A DNA stretch of 64,000 nucleotides from positions 853,888 through 917,887 of the forward strand of contig KV748231.1 of NCBI GenBank assembly GCA_001692895.1, read 5' to 3'. Below, piece by piece: positions 43,400 to 56,125 of the stretch. Numbering within the stretch: the stretch's first letter is position 1; each line of letters begins with the position of its first letter. The translations under genes were made by a program, and so were the position numbers. This DNA comes from Cenococcum geophilum 1.58 (taxonomy: Eukaryota; Ascomycota; Dothideomycetes; Gloniales; Gloniaceae). The notes beneath the pieces are model-generated. The model made no database searches. It was not told the origin of the DNA and was given only the letters and a program-made list of their open reading frames with translations.

Positions 43400-46050
43400 C
43401 TTAATTAATATATTAAGATAGAAACGTACCATAAGCCTAAGTATTTGAAAGTCCTTTAGTATATTATCTATAGCCTTATTAAATCCGTCCTTATAAGGGT
43501 TATATAGTAAACCGCTAATATAAGACATCTGTATATTAAAATCAGTAATACCGCCCTATAAGAGCCGCTCTAATTTAAGTTAAAGAATAGTAGGTGCTTT
43601 AAACCTAACGTCCTATATATACTAACGTATAATTAAATCCTTAGCAATTATATCCGTAAGGGACTGGATATTAACCGCAGGAGACTTAATTATATAATTA
43701 GATATTATCCGCTTACTAAATATATCCTTAAACTTAGTATAAAGAGGTCTGGTATAGCTTATAGTAAAAACACTCCACCTAAATAGAGAGTCTACTCTAA
43801 AGGTTAAGTTTCTATATAATTAGAGTAACTCCTTTAGTTAAAGATTTAGTAGTTTATTAAGTCAATTAGCTTTAAAAAAGCTATTTAGCTCTCCGCGATT
43901 ATTAATTAGCCTATTTATAAGTATAGCCTACTAAAGTACTAGATTATATGCCTCCGTTATAATTAACCTCTAAAAGTACATTATTTTAGATATATAGTTA
44001 TTACTCCTTAATCTAGTAAAGTAAAGGTAAAGGCGGGCAATTATACGCTTTAAAAGGCCGATATCCGCATACTTAATAGCGTATTTTAACACTTTATATA
44101 TTTTAACCACCTATAGATACCGAATATAATTAAAGAACTTTATATTAATAATTTAAGTAGGCTGGCTTATAGTAGCGGAGCTAGGTTCTATAAGTAATTA
44201 ATCTATAATCTAAAAACCTCCGTAGGTGGAGGTCTACGGAGGAACTAATTTATTAGCCTTACGGCTAACTTTAAAGCTAAAACCTGCTACGCGGATATTC
44301 TTAATATGCTATAGAAACTGCTTAGGCGTTAAGGATCTAATATATCTTTTAACTACACCTTTTTTGTGGATGTTAAGCCTATCACGGATATATATTAAGA
44401 AGAGCGTAATAATACGGGTATTAAAACTATATAGTACTAGCTCCTTAAGATAGTAAAAGGGAGGGCGCTCTATAGGAATATTTTGTCGCCTAAGGTAATT
44501 TATATAAGTATAGAGCGTAGAGTACTACTGCGTATATTGCTTACTACTAAAGAAAGTCCTTATAATTATATATAGGAAGTTTAACTAAAGGTGCCAAAGA
44601 CCTAGAATAGGTAGTACCTAACAGTGGCTATTATATAAGAGCGTAGCCTCTGCCCGCTCCCGCTTATAGGCGTAGATAAGCTTTACAGTTTTCTAATTAC
44701 CATATACCAGATATAATTGGTCCTGGAAATCATTATCGCGATTAAGCTATAGTTACTCTAGGAAGATTATCTTAAGTATACGGTAGTTACTATTTATAAA
44801 AGCCTCGCTTTCTATAATAAGGCCTAGGTTTATATAGGTTATCTTTATAAATAGCAGAATATTAATCTTAGGTATACGCGGATATTTAAGTTCGGTATTA
44901 AATTTAAAAATACTATTTATAGCGGCCGGATACGTGCTTTAGAGAGCATCTATAATTATAAAATAGATATCTAATTTTAAACGCTATTATATATATTACC
45001 TAGCGCCTTAGCAATATCCTTAATTTAAAGCTATACTTAGTTATGAAGTATACTTTAAAAAAGGCCATTAGGGGGAATATAAGATCCGCGGATAAGCTTT
45101 CTAGTAGTATAGGAATAGAAAATACTAGTGTCTCCAATTAACTAATATCGCGTTTACTTAAGGTAGTTAAAATTGTTATATATAATATAGATATTATTAA
45201 GAGCGGATATTAATTAGAGGTAAGTCTTTAATAACGTTAGTGCCAGTATATTCGCCGCTGGTATTATAACCTTCCTTAAAGTATTTGGCCAATTTTATCT
45301 TTTAGCAGTTAAGCGCTGTATATCTATTAATAAGCCCTAGTCTATAAAGCAGTAATAAAACCTAACGCTTTATACCTATGCCTTAAAGATAAAGACTAAG
45401 AAGCTAAGTAAAATAGTTAGTAGAGCTTTAAGCGCGGCCTAATAAAAAGATAGATATAAGAAGAATAACCCGCCCTAGGTACGGATTTCGCGATTTATTA
45501 GTTCTTAATTATGCTAATAATCCTTCTATTAGTTGGCGAAGTAGAGGGGTATATTAGCTAATTGCCTTATAGCCTTATAAGAGTTAAATGTCTTTAAACT
45601 CTAGATCTAACTTCTATAGGCTAAAGATAACCGTCTTTTACTAAAGATTATAAAGCTCTTTACGGAGGATATTTATAACCGTATTAATTAGTTCCGAATA
45701 GATATCCGCAATCTCTATAATCGTATTACAGATTTCTTTATCCCCTAGAAGGGTAGTAATAAGCCCCTTTACCTTCTTCTTTTTTTCCTTTTTTTTTACG
45801 CCTTGTTATTTCTTACGCCTCGTCTTTTATTAACACTAAGCTATAGCTATGCTAAAGAAAGGTCATTAAAGGACTATTGCTACTCCTATAAATGCTTTAG
45901 AATAATTCTAACCTTTTTTTTCTTTAATATCCGCTTAGCGGATACCCTAGTTGGTGTTTAAATAGGCGTCTACTGGTTAACTAATATTGTGTTTATAGTG
46001 GGAATGGGCGATTTAATTATTAATATATTACCCGTTTGGTGGCGCTTTCT
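43400..46050 (-). pseudogene. DUF6589-like gene, RIP-degraded
   Basis: A long minus-strand frame with many stops. The clearest block, at about 45075-45160, reads YNNFNYLK, a stop, TRY, a stop, LIGDTSIFYSYTTRKLIRGS. This fits the Asp-Asn-Phe-(Asp/Asn)-Phe ... Arg-x-Gln ... Thr-Thr-Gly-Lys core I associate with the fungal DUF6589 family. Upstream (about 45300-45480) a block LGRVILLISIFLLGRA and IGIKR with VLLLLYRLGLIN fits the helical region before that core. DUF6589 is expanded in fungi and has unknown function; some suspect a transposase origin. The left part (43400-44900) continues in the same direction but is unreadable beyond scattered segments. The end points are estimates. Confidence 0.55.
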
Positions 46051-48162
46051 GCTTAACATTATAGGGGCTAATAAGGTAGATATACTCATCGATTATAGAG
46101 CTGCTTCTGCGGATTAATTTAACGGTATTTCTGAGATAATAGCTGCTATAGGGGTGTAGATTAATTTTATTAAAAAAGGTAACTGCTCTATATATAAACA
46201 AAGTCGGATCGCTTAAGAAACGTTAGAAAAGTCCCTTAGACTATAGAATTAACTTTTTAATAAAAAACGTTAGCGATATCCGCTTGCGGATATACGTATG
46301 TCCGCTAATTGATTCTATAGTCTAAGCTTGCTAAGGTAAACTCCCCCAAAGCATCGTCTCCCGGAATTACGGCCAATACTTATCCTGGCTATATTTTACT
46401 ATCTCTCTTAAGGTATTTAAAGTCTAATATATGCCCTTTATCTCTTTTATTAAGCTAAAGTTCTTAGGCCTATAAAGCATTTATAGATGGCTAATATTAG
46501 CGTATTATATATAGACACCGTCTAAGAGAATATAATTATAGAGCGTAACTAACTTACTGTCTCGCCCTCTTCTAATATAGTATTAGTACATCTTTAAATC
46601 CAGTCCCTTAATCTTTAAGTATAGTATAGGTTTTAAAAATATCCCCCGTTTCTTAGACCCTATCTTCTTTTATTTTATACCCTTCTAGCCGCTTTCTTAG
46701 GGCTACTATTTAGACGCCTAGTTATACTATACTGTCCGTTTTAGGTAGACTCTTCTTATATTCTATTACCGTAAGTTATAGAAGCCACTTAATATAATCT
46801 GCCGAGCCTGCTTAATTAATGCTATAGTTGTAAATGTTAATATTACGGGAAGTAAGTATATCTTGGGTACGTGCTTCTTATTTCTTAGATTAGGAGGGGT
46901 AAATATAATAGTCTACACGTTTTAATTTAAAGGGGAGATCCTATAAGCTAGTCAGGACTAGCGATTTTGGGAATATTTAAGTTGTAGTACTGTATAAGAA
47001 GATGTAGTTAGTAAGATAGTATTATGTAGTTAGCGAAAGTATAAAAAAGTTATATATTTATTCTCTACTTAGACCTTTTAGTTATTTTCCCGGTTTTCTA
47101 GCTTAGTAACTAGGTCTAGCAATAGTTAGAAGACCTCCTCTATTTAAGACAGCTCTGGCTTTCTAAGATCTTAGCATTATAACGCGGCGTCTTAAATTAA
47201 TAGCAATTTCTTAAGCAATTCCCTAGCATACGTTGTAGCTTTACTGTTAAAGTTATTAAAGTTATTAGGGTTGGCGGAGCGATTAAAGAAGATATCGCGA
47301 TACTTGCGGTTATTAAGTATATTAAGCTAGTTTTATATAAATGTGCTTTATAAGCCGTTGCCGCAAAAATCTATTATTAGGAGGGGAAACTACCTGTAAA
47401 TATTGTGGTAGGACGCTAATGCTATCCTAGATGTTAATAAATCTATTCTATAGCACCCCAATATCTTATAGTACCTTTATCACCGCCTCTACTTTAATAG
47501 GCGGTTTCGCTACTCTTAAGTCGCTAATTCTCTTTATTAGGCTATATAATTATAACCTATAGTTATAACTGGCGCTTATAAGCTTAGTTGCTGCTATAAA
47601 TATAGTAGAGCGGGAGAGCGTTGTGAGTATACAGAAGTTAAGTTTAGAGGTTGTTGTAGAGAGATACTCTTTAAGCTGGAGCTAGTTAATGTTAATATTA
47701 TTAATAAGGTCCAGATTATTAGAAGTGGTGTTATTCTAAGCGTATTAATAGGTTTTAGGTATTTATCCTAGTCTCTTAGTCGGCAGCTTTATTAGTTAGG
47801 TAGTTTTTTTTTACCTATACTTCCGTTAAATCTATTCTTTCTATCTTACGACCGTGTTATTACCCTACTCTCTCTATCTTGTCCACTTTTAACGCGCTAG
47901 TTACTATTATCTATAAAATCTTTAGGTAGCAGTTAGGAACGCGGCTAAAGCCGTTAAAATTTGTCTAAAGCGGCCTTATAATGCTAATTCCGCCCCTATA
48001 GTCTAAGGAAAGGAGAAAAGACTTTAAAATTAGTGGTTAAGGGGTTAGTTTTGCATAATTGCAGCTATAAAATAGTTTAAAGAATTCTTAAGCTAAAGTA
48101 ATAATGAAGTTACTTATAGATTTAAAGGTAGAAATAATTCTTTATTTATAAACCGTTGCCTA
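46051..48162. other. AT-rich target DNA left of Gypsy-3, no gene recognised
   Basis: A minus-strand frame near 47040-47300 reads NNFNSKATTYARELLKKLLL and continues helical, but matches nothing I know. At 46235-46250 and 46311-46326 there are inverted 16-nt arms (CTTAGACTATAGAATT) around a smaller palindrome (GATATCCGCTTGCGGATAT). The same DNA unit probably resumes right of Gypsy-3 at 56126. Confidence 0.5.
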
Positions 48163-48167
48163 GTAAC

Positions 48168-48593
48168 TGTAACGGAACTTAGTAGCAAGAACTACAATGG
48201 GTTCGTTAATAGGCTAGGTATGTAGGAAATATAAGTATAAAAGTTAATTAACGTAATAATAACTAGTGGAGTGGTTACCTAATAGATTAACTCTAATTAT
48301 ATTCTAAGAATTACTATAAGGAAGGAACTATCTAGGTAGGGACTAAGGGTCCTTAAATACATAACCATACTCCTAAGAAAGTTATTACTCTATCTACTCT
48401 ATCTGCTCTGTTTGCTTTATAATAGATCTTACAGATTATATAGATTATATAGATTATATTACATAACTCTGCTTATTATTCCTTATTATATAGTTCTACG
48501 GGTTCTATCCTAGACTGTGCTTATATTAACTAACTAGCTTCTTCTAACTCCTCTCTAAGTAGTTATAATATTATACTTAAAGCGTCCGTAACA
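48168..48593 (-). repeat. Gypsy-3 3' LTR (426 bp)
   Basis: Starts TGTAACGG on the + strand and ends GTCCGTAACA. It contains three tandem copies of AGATTATAT (about 48432-48460). Its right half is strongly C-to-T mutated compared with the other LTR. Confidence 0.9.
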
Positions 48594-48599
48594 CTATCT

Positions 48600-49360
48600 C
48601 CCTCCTCTCTATTTTTATCCTTAAAGATTCCTAGTATCTCTAGGTTGTTTACTAGAGGTATAATATCCGTCTAATTAATTTGGTTAATATTGTTATTTAT
48701 AATACCTAAAGCACCTTCTTCTTCCTCTATAGCCCGTTGGTTTCGTACCGTTGCTATAATATTATCTCTTAGTAAGATAATACTATCTCTATATTCTCGT
48801 TATGCGAAAGAGGGGCTAGTTTACGTTGTGTTGGCGAGTCCTTTATCTTAGTAACCTTTCTTTTATTTAGAGTGCACTAAAGCAAATATTTAGTTATCCT
48901 ATAATGTTCGCTCTATCTCTAATATTAAATATATATAACTTATTACTTTTAATAGTCGTCTAGTTCCCTAATTAATTTATCTTAGGGTCTTGTATTTAGT
49001 TTAAGGCAGAAAAACTTAAGGGTAATTTTGCCGCAGCGCTGGCGGAAGCCTATCGTCAATCTAAAGAATCTGCTCGTGCCCTTAAGGCTTAGCAGTTTAC
49101 CTTTATAAAAGTTTAGCATCTTTAACGCGTTTATAAGAAGGTTTGCTCTAAGGAGTAGAAACTTATAGAATAAGGTCTTTAGGAACTAGGTGATAAAAGA
49201 ACGGATTTTCCTCTAATAGAGAAGGAAACAGATCTAAGTAGTTTGGCAACTGTTCTTTTTAGGTCCCCTTTAGGTAACTTATTCTTTAGCGATCCTTCTT
49301 TATTAATGCTGCCTAACCTAATCTCTTTTAATACTTCCGTACCTTTTCTATAGCATTCTT
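48600..49360 (+). pseudogene. Gypsy-3 antisense frame, coiled-coil-like
   Basis: Running against gag-pol between the chromodomain and the 3' LTR, the + strand reads KAEKLKGNFAAALAEAY and RQSKESARALKA (49012-49098), then after RIP-type stops RVYKKVCSKE and KLIE. It aligns with the minus-strand frame of Gypsy-1 at 9235-9740. The composition (Ala, Glu, Lys, Gln, Leu) and heptad-like spacing suggest a coiled coil. The beginning near 48600 is uncertain. No known family was recognised; it may be an accessory gene of this retroelement family or a captured gene fragment. Confidence 0.5.
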
Positions 49361-49369
49361 TAAATTCTC

Positions 49370-52300
49370 TAGTGGTTTCTAGGTAGTCTCAGTGTAGCCT
49401 ATCCACTTAACTTCGTACTATATTTTATTATTAACGTCCTTATAGCTAATAATCTTTAAAACTTGCTATTTATCTTCTTCCTATCCTCTATATGTGTCTG
49501 CTTTATAAACCAGTAGCTTAACATTTCTATATACTGGCTCTAGTATTGCGATATGCTATATAGGGTAGATTTTTATTTTGGCTGGTAGGTTTAACTTAAA
49601 CGTAACTAGTGAAATTCTTTACGTAATTTTAAAAGGTCCTAGTCTAACGTAGTCCAATTTCTTGCTTAGTTATTAACTCTTAAAATTTTTATATAGTAGC
49701 TATACTTTATCTCCCTCCTTAAGATCTAGTCCCTTAGATCTTTTAGCATTATAGTACTTTTTTATTCTCTCTTGTACTTTCTTTATTAATTTTATAAGGT
49801 CTGCATAAAGATTTATTAATGTCTTTATTCTTTTTTTAGCTATACTACTTATTTTCTTTACTTGCCGTAGTAATAACGATGTTCTTGGCTTATATCCATA
49901 ATTTGCCTTAAATAGTAATATGCCTATCCCTTCTTAAGGTGTTGCATTATATATAAACTATATAACTAGTAATAGCGATACCTAATTATTTTGTGCATAA
50001 TTGATATAATGCCTTAGATACTACTCTAGCGTCTAATTTAATCTTTCTATTTAACTGTCTGTCTGTAGATAATATACAGTAGAAGTTGCTGCTTAAACTC
50101 CTTACTCTACTAAGAACACTTCCTAAAATGCTATTATAAATCTTAGATCTCTATCTAATATAATTTTGCTTAGTGCTCCATATCTTATAAATACTTCTTT
50201 AACATAGATTCTAGCGATATCTTCTACTAAGATTTCTTTTATATATGCTATAAAGTACCCCCACTTTATAAGCTTGTCTACTATTACTAAGATTACGTTA
50301 TAATCTTATCCGGTAATAGGATCTTTTAATTTTAGTAACTTAATAATAAAGTCCTATAATATAACCTCCTATAGTCTCTCTAGTGTTTTAATAGGTTATA
50401 GCCCTCTATACAGCTTATGCCTTATTAGTTTATTCCTTTAACAATCTAGATATTCCTTTATAACCTTTCTAGCTATCCTCTAGATTTTATTAATAATATA
50501 CTCCTCCTAGAGTCTTAACACTAAGCCTATAACTCTATTATGTCCTTAAGTTAGTCCCTTATAAAAGTCCTCCATAAACTACTTTGCTATACTTCTTAGG
50601 ATATACCTTACTTCTTAATTTTTGTATATATCCGTTTATAGATCTTTTAGCTATGCTTTTAGAATTCTTTATACTTAAAAGCTTTCTAGTGTCTCGTAGA
50701 CCTTCTCTAGTTTATTATCCTCTTAAGTTGCTATAATTTTTAGGTGATTATACCTAATTAATCCGTTTATATCTTTTCGCAATAAAGCCCCTAATAGCTT
50801 TTCCTTATTTTATAGTTTAGTTTTGCGGCTTAGAGCATCTGCCTATATATTGTTTGTACCTTTAGTATACTAAATTTTGAAATAATATTCCGTAAGCATC
50901 TCTGCCTATCTAACCTATCTTTAGTTAAGTTCCTTTATTATTAGGAATCCTATTAGGTTCTTATAGTCTGTTTTAACTATAAATAGTTTCTTTATACCTT
51001 ATAAGAATGCTCTCTATTTCTTTAATACTGTAACTATACCTAATAACTCCTTGTTATAGATGTTATAGTTTAACTCTAGTAGTATTATCTTCCGACTATA
51101 GTATACTACTAAGTGCTATCTATCTTAATGTTTTTATATAAAGTATGCCCCTAGTATATAGTCTAATATATCTATTTTTATAACCGTCTCTAGTCCTGGT
51201 TAATAGATCTTAAGAACTAGCTCCTAGGTAAATAACTCTTTAACTTTCTTAAAGAGTTCTCTTTACTCTTTCCCCTATGCCTATAGTTCTTCTTTCTTTA
51301 TTAATCGCGTAAATGGTTTAATATCCTTTAACTACTGCGCTATAAACCTTCTATAGTAATTGCAAAATCCTAGAAACAATCTTAACTGTATAACGTTCTC
51401 TAGTTCCTACTAATTCACTATAGCCTTAATCTTCTTTAGATTTATACTAAGTTAGCCTAGTTTAATAATAAATCTAATAAAATCGGTCTTCCTAGTAAAA
51501 AACTCGCATTTCTTAATTACTACTAGCATCTGTTTTTCTTATAGTCTCTTTAAGGCCTATTTAACGTATTCCCCATATTCTTCCTTAGTTATTAAATAGA
51601 TAATAATATCGTTAAGATATACCATAATAAATTTATCTAAGTGTTCTCCTAATATATTGTTAATATACTTCTAAAACGTTGCTAATGCGTTTATAAGTCC
51701 GAATTACATAACTAATAGTTTATACAGTCCTTTCTTTAATTTAAAGGCTACCTTTTATTTATTACCTTCCTTAATCCTAATTTAATAGTACGCCTATCTT
51801 AGATCTATCTTTATAAAGATTTACGCATTGCCTATTCTATCTTAGATTTCGCTAATTAAAGGTAAAGGATACCTATCCTTCCTAGTAATACTGTTTAACT
51901 ATCTATAGTCAATACACAGCCTTAGTTTACTATTTTTCTTTAGTATAAATAGTACTGGATAACCCGCTAATAACTGCAATAGTCTAATATATCCCTTTTA
52001 TAGATTTTCCTAGATAAACTCTTTTAACGCTCTACCTTCTTCTTTAGTAAGCTTATAAATTAGAAAAAACTTTAAACTTATTCCTAGTTCTAATTCTATT
52101 TTATAGTCCCATGCTATATATTCTAATAGCTTTTTACTTTCTAGTGACTATAGTTTCTTACCGTACTTATAGTATTTCTTTAGTATATAGCTTAGTCCTT
52201 TTTCTATTTCTTTATAGGTTGCTCCTACTTAGTACTATACTAACTTAGCTTATTATTACATTTTGCGGCGTTAAGTATCTCTAATATTAACCTAACCCGT

Positions 52301-55300
52301 AATCTAATCGATCCTTAGATTATATTCCTATAACTAAGGTATACCTAATACTGCCTCGTCCTGTCCTAATAGTAGGATATTAAAGGACATCTTAATTTGT
52401 CTTCCTTTAATAGTTATCTAAATAGGTCCTGTTTTAAGATTAATAATCCTTCCTCTATAGGTTATTAGATCTCCTAAAATTATAACTAATAGGTAAAGTT
52501 GCTCCTTTTATCTATAAGGTAGTCCCATTCTTTTAACTGCTATTAGTAAGATATAGTTTCGCGTTACTCTACTATCTATTAGCGCTTTAAACTATTAATC
52601 TTACCAATTAATTCATAAATTTAGGTATTGTCCTTAAATTCCTTTAAGGGTCTAAGGCTCTACCACTAGCTCCCTCTAGTCCCGTAGGCCTCTATTTTTT
52701 TTAACTATTAGCTACTTAATCCTAGTATACTTAACTTGCTTTTTAGCCAATGCCTAGTTCGCTTTTTATCTTTAATATACTATAGATACGTATTTTCTAG
52801 GCATTTCTACTACTATTGTCCGTCTAAGTATTCTTCCGTAAGGAATCTTTCTAGTTAAAGTACTAAACTTCCTTCCTCTTGGGTCTCTATTAGATGCTAT
52901 TTATGCATATATTTAGTATTCCTATACTATTATTTGTCCGTTATCTAGTATATCCTTATAGGGTATTTCCAATTCTTTTTTTTTAGATTCTTATACATTT
53001 CGTATATATTATCTACGCACGCAATCTATAATAACGTATAATATGCTAGGTGCTTTAGGTTAACTTTTAGCTCATTTTTATCCCTAAGTTTAAACCTTTA
53101 TTGTGCTAATCTAAACGTTATAACTTTATTTGCAGGTACTAAAATATATCTCTCGCTTCTCTAGTCCTCTAAACGTTCCTTTAGATCCTTTAATATTATA
53201 ATTAAGGCTCCTTTAATATACGTTATAGCCTTTTCTATAATTAGGTGGTCCTAGATAACTTTTTCATCCAACTATATATAGAAATCTTCCCACTTATTAT
53301 TGTGCCTTTGCCTATACCACTTTTAGTATAGCTGCTAGAGTGTATATAGTCTGTCCGTAAGGAAATATCTCTTTATTACTGTATTGTAATAGCCTTTAGT
53401 ATATTGTTCCTTAAACCTAGTAGGAATCCCTAAATCCTCTTTTTGTTCTAGTTTAGTAAGCTACTTAGCCCTTAGTATGCCTGCTCTCGGCCTATTAGTA
53501 ATTCTTTATACTAGTACTCTATCCTTTATACGTCCTAATATGCTAGATCTTCTATCTAGTTTCTATTCTTACTACGCGATAATTCTTTACCTAAATTCTT
53601 CTATGGTTTCTTTTGGTTTGCGCCTTATACTCTAATTCTTAAAGTTGTCTTGCTTCTTAATCCTAGTATTAATTTTTTAATCTTTAGTCTGAACGCTTTG
53701 TTTAACTAGTAAATCCTCTAGGTTTATATATTTGTCTCCTAGTCTAATTGCTATTTGTACTGCAGATTTTCTAATCTATAAAAAAGCTCTTAGCCTCTTG
53801 CCTGTGGGTGTCTTAATTTATACTCTAAATCCTTAACCCTTTAGGTTCTTTAATCCCAAGCTTGCTTCTAACTTAAGTTTAGCCCCTGCCTTAGTCTAAT
53901 TAGGCTTAACTAGTGTCCTTATCTCGTCTTAAGAGTCCTAAATCTTACTTATCTCGTCTTAAAAATCTTATACCGTTGGGAATTCTTGTCCTAAGCTCAT
54001 TTGTATATCTTTAAACTAAGCTACTACTCTGCTCTATCGGTTTCTGTCTATTATAGGTCCTTAAGCTTACCTTATCTTATCTTAAGAATCTTAGTTATCT
54101 CTTATCTTATCTTAAGAATCTTAAGCCTTTGGCCTTTTGCCTTTATTAAGTGCTAAAGTGGTTTACTATCCTACTTCTCTTGCGTCTTATAAAGTAATAG
54201 ACATTGTATCTAGTGGGGTTTCGATCCCTACTAATGTTCCCTATTCTATAGTGGAATTATCCTCTACCTTTAGTATAACATCTCTAAGGTCTACTCGCTC
54301 TTAGTAAGCGGCCCTTATTGCCTTATTATCACGGAATGTTTCGCCTAGGTTAAATTTATCGTCCTTAATATCCGATCTGCGAACTAGTTCGTTAGTTCCT
54401 CTATATCCTATAGGTGCTGGCTCCTATAGCTAATAGCTTACGCCGTACTTAGCGTCCTTATAAATTTAGTATACGTTATTATAACAAAATGCAAAACTTT
54501 TAATTAAATATTCTTTTATTTCTTATAGCATATTATTATCCCTCTGTACATATATATCGTCTACTGGTCTTATACCTTTTACTATATAGTAACTCTACCC
54601 ACTTCTATAGTCTCTGACGTAATAATCCTATTTTCCGCAATTTATGCAAGCTCCTTTTTTAAACTATTTCTCTTGTTATGGAGTCCGCCTAAATATCTTC
54701 TGCTATTAAGATCCCTAATTCGGCCTTTACTCCTTAGACCTTTAATTACTTAATTCTTATCCTCTAGGTTTCTATGGTTTGCTCCATCTCTTATAGGCTT
54801 CTTTAGTACTACTTAGGTCTATTAGCTCTGCGCCATACCATAGTTTCTAACTTGGCTTTTATCGTTGCGTACTCTGCGCCTTATATAACTGTAGAACTCT
54901 ATCCTAGCCTCTCTTAGCCTATTCCCTTTGGTAGATCTAATTGTTAATCTTAATTGCCTAATCTATTAGTTCCCTTAGGGTGTCTATATCTTCTATTAGG
55001 ATAATCACGTTCTAGACTTTAGCCTTAAGTCCCTGTTTATACTATGCCATAAGCGCCCTATTATTCCACTCTACTTGTGTTGCTAGTGTCTAGAACTATA
55101 TTATATACTTAATTGCTAAAGTTCGTTATATAAGGTTCTAGAGTTTTCTTTCCGCTATAGTTGTTTTTTCTAGGTCTCTAAATATCTGCGTAAGTCGTTC
55201 TATGAATCCTTTCTAACTTAAGAACATAAATCGCACGTCTTAGTTAGTGGTCGTTATTCTATTTGCCTGTATCTCTATAAGGTAGGGTTTAAACTACTTA

Positions 55301-55650
55301 AGTACTTTCCCTAATAAGAATAGTCCTATATAGGCTATCCAATCTACAGATATAGGTAATTTTACTCCCTCCTATAAGACCTTAAAGTGCATCTGCGTAA
55401 GGAATCCTTTAAGCTTTAACCTCTCTCCTGTAAATCTCTTAATTAATAGTAGCTTAATCTTTACTGCTCCTATCCCGTTAAGTCTTTCTTCTAATACTAT
55501 ATTATTAGCTGTTAACTAGTTAACTACTTCCTATAGCTATCTAACTATTATAGGTTGCTATAAGTTAGTATCTGCCATACTAGTGTTACCTCCTATCCTT
55601 AAAGTAGTTGCTGCCGTTAATAGCGTTATAGTGGCTACTTTTAGTAGCAT
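49370..55650 (-). pseudogene. Gypsy-3 gag-pol with chromodomain, stops throughout
   Basis: Gag starts at 55650 (MLLKVATITLLTAATTLRIG). A zinc-knuckle remnant with CINCGK lies near 54630-54665. Reverse transcriptase is at about 51450-52050; its YxDD box reads VYLNDII (about 51603-51627), with the first Asp changed to Asn as in Gypsy-1. RNase H and integrase follow leftwards to about 49650. The chromodomain (about 49380-49480) includes YEVKWIGYTETT followed by a stop where Trp is expected. Stops at Gln/Trp codons throughout. Roles are as for Gypsy-1: particle, reverse transcription, integration and chromatin targeting. Confidence 0.88.
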
Positions 55651-55694
55651 GTTATTCAACTTCTTATATTAATACCGTAACCGGGTAGTAATTA

Positions 55695-56120
55695 TATAAT
55701 AGAACCTAGTAGCAAGAACTACGATGGGTTCGTTAATGGGCTAGGTATATAGGAAATGCAAGTATAAAAGTTAATCAACATAATAATAACTAGTGGAGTA
55801 GTTGCCTAACAGATTAACTCTAATTATATTTTAAGAATTACTATAAGGAAGGAACTATCTAGGTAGGGACTAAGGGTCCTTAAATACATAACCGTACTCC
55901 TAAGAAAGTTGTTACTCTGTCTACTCTATCTGCTTTATTTGCTCTGCAATAGATCTTATAGATTATACAGATTATACAGATTATATCACGTGACTCTGCT
56001 TACCATTCCTCGTCACATGGTTCCACGGGTTCCATCCTAGACCGTGCTTGTATTAACCAACTAGCTTCTTCCAACTCCTCTCCAAGTAGTTGTAACATTG
56101 TACTTAAAGCGTCCGTAACA
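55695..56120 (-). repeat. Gypsy-3 5' LTR (426 bp)
   Basis: The left edge is mutated to TATAATAG, while the outer 150 bp (about 55970-56120) keep CpA/TpG, for example TCACGTGACTC and CACATGG, unlike the matching part of the other LTR. Confidence 0.9.
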
Positions 56121-56125
56121 GTAAC

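Larger units (their letters stand above)
48168..56120 (-). mobile_element. Gypsy-3: full-length Ty3/Gypsy chromovirus, RIP-degraded
   Basis: Equal 426-bp LTRs (48168-48593, 55695-56120) are flanked by the exact duplication GTAAC (48163-48167, 56121-56125). A purine tract on the minus strand (48594-48610) adjoins the 3' LTR. Total 7953 bp. Domain order on the minus strand is gag, RT, RNase H, integrase, chromodomain, then a + strand frame before the 3' LTR. Same family as Gypsy-1 but a separate insertion in opposite orientation. Confidence 0.92.
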
